From Deltaproteobacteria bacterium (lineage in GTDB: Bacteria > Desulfobacterota > Syntrophia > Syntrophales > UBA5619): a stretch of DNA of 36,313 nt. Positions 33,402 to 36,313 of the stretch are shown in pieces (position 1 is the stretch's first letter; each line of letters starts with the position of its first letter). The DNA is taken from contig JAJFUM010000190.1 in assembly GCA_021372415.1 (NCBI GenBank), positions 1-36,313 on the forward strand. The letters run 5' to 3'. The notes under the pieces were generated by a model. That model saw nothing but the letters and a program-made list of their open reading frames with translations, was not told where the DNA came from and ran no database searches. A program made the position numbers and the translations under genes.

Positions 33402-33406
33402 TATTT

Positions 33407-34453
33407 TCAATCCCCACTCAAACACAAATTGCTTTTGACCTCTTTAAGAAGCTGGCTCAAGCGCTCCGTCACAGCGGCATCGAGGGGAATCCCCTCGGCC
33501 CTGCTCTTCTTCTCCTTTTCCGCCTCTATCTCCCCGGGGAGATAGATCCGCTCCACCCCATGGGCCTTCTTGGACGCCCTGATGGACGAGGTGTGCGTCT
33601 GGATCAGTCCTTTGAATTGTTCGAGGGGCATGAACCTCCCGATGTCGATGGCCATTGTGAAGACCCCGACGCCCGTCGGCCCCAAGGGCTGATGGAAGGT
33701 CTTGACGGCAGGCCCGAACTGGGAGCCGGACAGGAGCCCTGCCATGACGTCGGCCATGAAGGCCATACCGTAACCCTTCGGGCCGCCGATCGGTAGGAGG
33801 GTCCCCTTCATGGCCGCCGCCGGATCCGTCGTCGGCGTGCCGGTCTCGTCAGTGGCCCATCCCAGCGGGATCGCCTCCTTCATCCGTTCCGCCTTGCGGA
33901 TCTTTCCCCGGGCCACGACGCTCGCCGACATGTCCAGGACCACGGGGTTCCCGGAATCGACCGGAACGGCAATGGAAATCGGGTTGGTCCCGAAGAAGGG
34001 CTCCGTCCCGCCCCAGGGGGAAATCGACGGGGCCCCGTTGGTCGAGACGATCCCGACCATGCCGTTCCGTGCGGCCAGCAGGGTGTAGAAAGCCAGGCTC
34101 CCGATGTTGTTGGCATTCCGGACCAGCACGGTCCCGACGCCGAACTGGCGGGCTTTCTTGATGCTCATCTCCATGGCCCGGCAGGCGGCTACCTGCCCCA
34201 GCCCGTCCCCGCCGTCGATGAGGCCCGTGGCGCCCTCATCGCGGATCACCGAAAGGGGCGTGGGGATCCGGATCATCCCGGCCTTGACCCGGTCCGCCAC
34301 AAGGGTCAGGAAGTGGACGCCGTGGGTGTCGACCCCCCGCATGTCGGCGAAGACCATGTTATCGGCCACGATCTCGGCCTCTGCCTCGGAGGCGCCGAAC
34401 CCTCTGAGAATCTCGACGATCACCTGCTTGAGCTTTTCCGGACGGACATTCAT
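33407..34453 (-). CDS. Ldh2/malate-lactate dehydrogenase family oxidoreductase
   Basis: This 348-residue enzyme belongs to the NAD(P)-dependent family of YlbC-type malate, L-lactate, sulfolactate, ureidoglycolate and 2,3-diketogulonate dehydrogenases. It shows MRGVDTHGVHFLT with the catalytic His, RNANNIGSLAFYTLLAARNG, PFFGTNPISIAVP, DMSASVVARGKI and LPIGGPKGYGMAFMADVM. It interconverts a 2-hydroxy acid and a 2-oxo acid. Its place between an RraA-like aldolase and AOR suggests a role in making or using the 2-oxo acid released by the aldolase. The start is MNVRPEKLKQ with AGAGG ahead; 12 codons of open frame upstream are not needed. Confidence 0.93.
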   Translation of the reverse strand: MNVRPEKLKQVIVEILRGFGASEAEAEIVADNMVFADMRGVDTHGVHFLTLVADRVKAGMIRIPTPLSVIRDEGATGLIDGGDGLGQVAACRAMEMSIKKARQFGVGTVLVRNANNIGSLAFYTLLAARNGMVGIVSTNGAPSISPWGGTEPFFGTNPISIAVPVDSGNPVVLDMSASVVARGKIRKAERMKEAIPLGWATDETGTPTTDPAAAMKGTLLPIGGPKGYGMAFMADVMAGLLSGSQFGPAVKTFHQPLGPTGVGVFTMAIDIGRFMPLEQFKGLIQTHTSSIRASKKAHGVERIYLPGEIEAEKEKKSRAEGIPLDAAVTERLSQLLKEVKSNLCLSGD

Positions 34454-34525
34454 AGGAAGGCCTCTTCTCTGAATGAACCACTGATTCAACTCAACGAGAC
34501 GACGACCGCTCAGCGCGGATGCCCC

Positions 34526-35203
34526 TTAATCTTCGACCAGGCCCAGGGATGCGAAGACCGTGTCCAGTTTGTTGAACTCGACGCTGGAAACGCCCGCCCG
34601 GAGGACCTCCGCCTTCTTCCTCTCCGCCTCCGTCCTCTGGAGGGACTTTTCCAGGACCGATGCGCACTCCTTCCTGTCCACGATCACCAGGCCATCGTCA
34701 TCCCCGACAATGAGATCCCCCGGGTTGACCAGGACGCCGCCGAAGATCGTGGGGTGGTTGACCAGGCCCAGGACGTTCTTGGCCGTCCCCCAGATGCAAA
34801 AACCGCGGCAGAAGACCGGGAAACCCATCGCCACGATCTCCTCGGAATCGCGGATGCAGCCGTCGATGGCCAGGCCGCCCAGTTTCCTGGCCACGGCCGA
34901 TGTGGCCATGAGGCCGCCGAAATAGCCGCCCTCGTAATAGCCGCCTGTCGTGGCCACGATCACGTCCCCCGGCTGGGCCCGTTCGAGGGCCTTGTGGAGC
35001 ATCAGGTTGTCCTTCGGGTGGCACTGGACCGTGAAGGCCGGACCGCAGAGGCGGACCCCCGTGGCCGCAGGCCTGATAGCCGGGTTCACGCCCCCCTTGC
35101 GCCCAGAAGCCTCATGGATCGTCGCCGTCCCGATCGTTCTGAATTTTTCTATGATTTCCCCGGCCGGCCTTTCAATCTTGTTGATGACGTGGATCATGCT
35201 CAT
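34526..35203 (-). CDS. RraA-like aldolase/decarboxylase family protein
   Basis: This 225-residue protein has the RraA/HMG-aldolase pattern: GTATIHEASGRKGG, QPGDVIVATTGGYYEGGYFGG, GGLAIDGCIRDSEEI (Arg-Asp pair for metal and oxyacid binding) and PGDLIVGDDDGLVIV. Characterised members are 4-hydroxy-4-methyl-2-oxoglutarate and 4-carboxy-4-hydroxy-2-oxoadipate aldolases that also decarboxylate oxaloacetate; others inhibit RNase E. The catabolic context favours an aldolase acting on a branched or hydroxylated oxo-diacid and releasing pyruvate. AAAGGAG precedes the ATG. It is the first metabolic gene after the GntR regulator. Confidence 0.9.
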   Translation of the reverse strand: MSMIHVINKIERPAGEIIEKFRTIGTATIHEASGRKGGVNPAIRPAATGVRLCGPAFTVQCHPKDNLMLHKALERAQPGDVIVATTGGYYEGGYFGGLMATSAVARKLGGLAIDGCIRDSEEIVAMGFPVFCRGFCIWGTAKNVLGLVNHPTIFGGVLVNPGDLIVGDDDGLVIVDRKECASVLEKSLQRTEAERKKAEVLRAGVSSVEFNKLDTVFASLGLVED

Positions 35204-35235
35204 TCTCCTTTGGGTGAAGGCTTAAAAAGCTCCTC

Positions 35236-35880
35236 TCAAGCGATCTCCTTGAGAAACGCCGTTGAATTCTGGAGATGGTCCCGCATCGCCTTCTCTGCCC
35301 GCGCGGGGTCCTTGGCGATGAGGGCGTTGAGGATCTCCAGGTGTTCCTTGAAGGACTGGTCCGACCGCTCGGAACGGTCCTGGTTGGCAAAATAGACGAG
35401 GCGAAGCCTCTCGATGTGTTCCTGGAACCGACTGTAGAAGTCGATCAGCCTCTTGTTTCCGAAGGCCTCGAAAACGAAGTTGTGGATCTTCTCGCCGGCC
35501 TTGAAATGGCTCCGGTTGTTCTTTCCCCCCTCCGATTCGGCGGAGACGAATTTCCGGCTGATCGCCTCGGCCTCCTCCCGGGTGAAATCCCCCTTGGCGG
35601 CGACGCGCCGGATCACCTCGCATTCCAGGATCTCCCGGATCTCGAAGATCTCGCGAATATCCTGGAAGGACATCCTGGAGACGAAGGCCCCCTTACCGGG
35701 AAAGATCTCGACGAAGCCCTCCTTCTCCAGCTGTTGCATGGCTTCCCGGATCGGGGTCTTGCTCGTCTTGAGCTCCCTGGCCAGCACGCCTTCTACGAGG
35801 GGCTCGCCGGGCTTCAGCACGCCGGCAATGATTTTCTTCTTCAGGTACTCGTAAACTATAACTTTTTTACTCTTAGTCAC
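35236..35880 (-). CDS. GntR family transcriptional regulator (FCD subfamily)
   Basis: This 214-residue regulator has an N-terminal winged helix (about 1-75: YEYLKKKIIAGVLKPGEPL, LARELKTSKTPIREAMQQL, GFVEIFPGKGAFVS) and a helical FCD ligand-binding domain (about 80-214) with EKIHNFVFEAFGN, EHLEILNALIAKD and MRDHL, which supply the usual His ligands for a metal. It is first in the leftward cluster, 32 bases before the RraA-like gene, and probably controls it in response to a pathway acid. A palindrome in its own promoter suggests autoregulation. No strong ribosome site is seen (AGAGG about 7 bases ahead); translation is presumably modest. Confidence 0.93.
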   Translation of the reverse strand: MTKSKKVIVYEYLKKKIIAGVLKPGEPLVEGVLARELKTSKTPIREAMQQLEKEGFVEIFPGKGAFVSRMSFQDIREIFEIREILECEVIRRVAAKGDFTREEAEAISRKFVSAESEGGKNNRSHFKAGEKIHNFVFEAFGNKRLIDFYSRFQEHIERLRLVYFANQDRSERSDQSFKEHLEILNALIAKDPARAEKAMRDHLQNSTAFLKEIA

Positions 35881-35923
35881 GATTTTACCTCTACATTCAG
35901 TTAGTTATGAATATCGATATCTA

Positions 35924-35937
35924 AAGAATATATTCTT
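35924..35937. promoter_or_regulatory. Perfect palindrome in the AT-rich GntR promoter, candidate operator
   Basis: AAGAATATATTCTT is a perfect 14-base palindrome about 45 bases upstream of the regulator start, within an AT-rich patch unlike the GC-rich surroundings. TATATT inside it can serve as a leftward -10 box. A bound repressor would then block its own promoter. Confidence 0.5.
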
Positions 35938-35962
35938 GGTATATTTTGAATGTCCTGTTAAC

Positions 35963-35998
35963 ACGCCCCTTCTCCCCTGTCAAGGGGAAAAGGGGCGT
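35963..35998 (-). promoter_or_regulatory. Strong hairpin upstream of the GntR promoter
   Basis: ACGCCCCTTCTCCCC (35963-35977) and GGGGAAAAGGGGCGT (35984-35998) form a 15-pair stem with a 6-base loop. The single A/C mismatch on the plus strand is a G-U pair in minus-strand RNA. It may end a leftward transcript entering from the right edge, though no long U-run follows. TTGACA also occurs in its loop on the minus strand. Confidence 0.5.
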
Positions 35999-36313
35999 CC
36001 AGGAAAACAGCCCGGATGGCGGAATCCGGAGGGATGGAAATTCAGAACATTTCGGCCCTCAAACCGGGGGAAGGCCCTGATCGGATACGTGGCTGGCGGC
36101 CCTTATCCGGGCAGCCTCCCTACACATAAACCGACTAGCGTCCGCGGTTTGAACAGGTCCCGCGTCACGAAACCGTCAGCAGTCCTGAGGCGGCTTTCAA
36201 AGACGGGCAGCCGCATAAAGAGGGCATGGAGGCCCGTTTCACCGGGGATTTCACGCAGCCGCCTCCTGCATCCCAGACGCCCGAAAGAGGCCATCGGACC
36301 GGAACCCATCAAG
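35999..36313. other. Right-edge region without a supported gene
   Basis: A minus-strand frame (36103 to the edge; contains GETGLHALFMRLPVFESRLR and ends in GLCVGRLPG) could be the C-terminal end of a gene cut by the window, but I see no family features. A small inverted repeat CCGGAT/ATCCGG lies at 36012-36029. Nothing else is evident. Confidence 0.35.

Noticed and set aside
1-36313. CRISPR arrays, tRNA or rRNA genes, insertion sequences, prophage genes
   Set aside because: No regularly spaced repeats, no transposase or integrase frames and no tRNA-like or rRNA-like segments were seen when reading both strands.

Overview
The window looks like chromosome of a GC-rich, strictly anaerobic bacterium. 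The best fit is a syntrophic or sulfate-reducing type of Desulfobacterota (former Deltaproteobacteria). The hints are a two-subunit 2-oxoacid:ferredoxin oxidoreductase, a tungsten/molybdenum aldehyde:ferredoxin oxidoreductase (AOR), a hybrid PAS/GAF histidine kinase, and tripartite tricarboxylate (TTT) and TRAP importers driven by binding proteins. The lineage is inferred from gene content and style; there is no rRNA or other marker gene here.

Left part (1-7322). The 3' part of a hybrid sensor kinase runs rightward and meets, tail to tail, a leftward group: a small membrane-anchored protein of unknown function, the fused gamma-alpha and the beta subunits of a 2-oxoacid:acceptor oxidoreductase, a one-domain ACT protein (UPF0237) and its usual partner, a PFL/UPF0210 protein.

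Centre (7323-15301). A 466-base gap carries a promoter and then a 27-codon leader peptide with eight aromatic codons in a row (Tyr-Tyr-Trp-Phe-Tyr-Tyr-Phe-Tyr). Two rho-independent terminators and a competing antiterminator fold follow. This is a textbook attenuator layout, and it precedes a tightly packed aromatic amino acid operon: aroF-aroB-pheA-aroA-aroK-aroC-tyrA, mostly joined by ATGA overlaps or gaps of a few bases. No shikimate dehydrogenase (aroE) is present. The 3-dehydroquinate dehydratase (aroQ, type II) lies just beyond on the opposite strand, at the end of a transporter operon. The aroK product has its C-terminal lid/shikimate-binding segment duplicated in tandem.

Right part (15371-35880). 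About 20 kb, all leftward, forms a catabolic and transport island. In transcription order it holds a GntR/FCD regulator, an RraA-like aldolase, an Ldh2-type dehydrogenase, an AOR, a creatininase-family hydrolase, a TTT transporter (tctC-tctB-tctA), a TRAP transporter (dctP and fused dctQM), two tandem Gfo/Idh/MocA dehydrogenases, two zinc-type medium-chain dehydrogenases, a second TTT transporter (tctC-tctB-tctA) and aroQ. Polyol/cyclitol-type dehydrogenases, a creatininase-fold hydrolase and a dehydroquinase among three organic-acid importers suggest use of cyclic polyols or alicyclic acids such as inositol- or quinate-like compounds. The substrate is not proven. Each of the three binding-protein genes is followed at once by a strong perfect stem-loop before the membrane subunits, which suggests deliberate differential mRNA stability.

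The last ~430 bases (35881-36313) hold the AT-rich promoter region of the GntR gene with a 14-base perfect palindrome, a strong hairpin, and no convincing gene.
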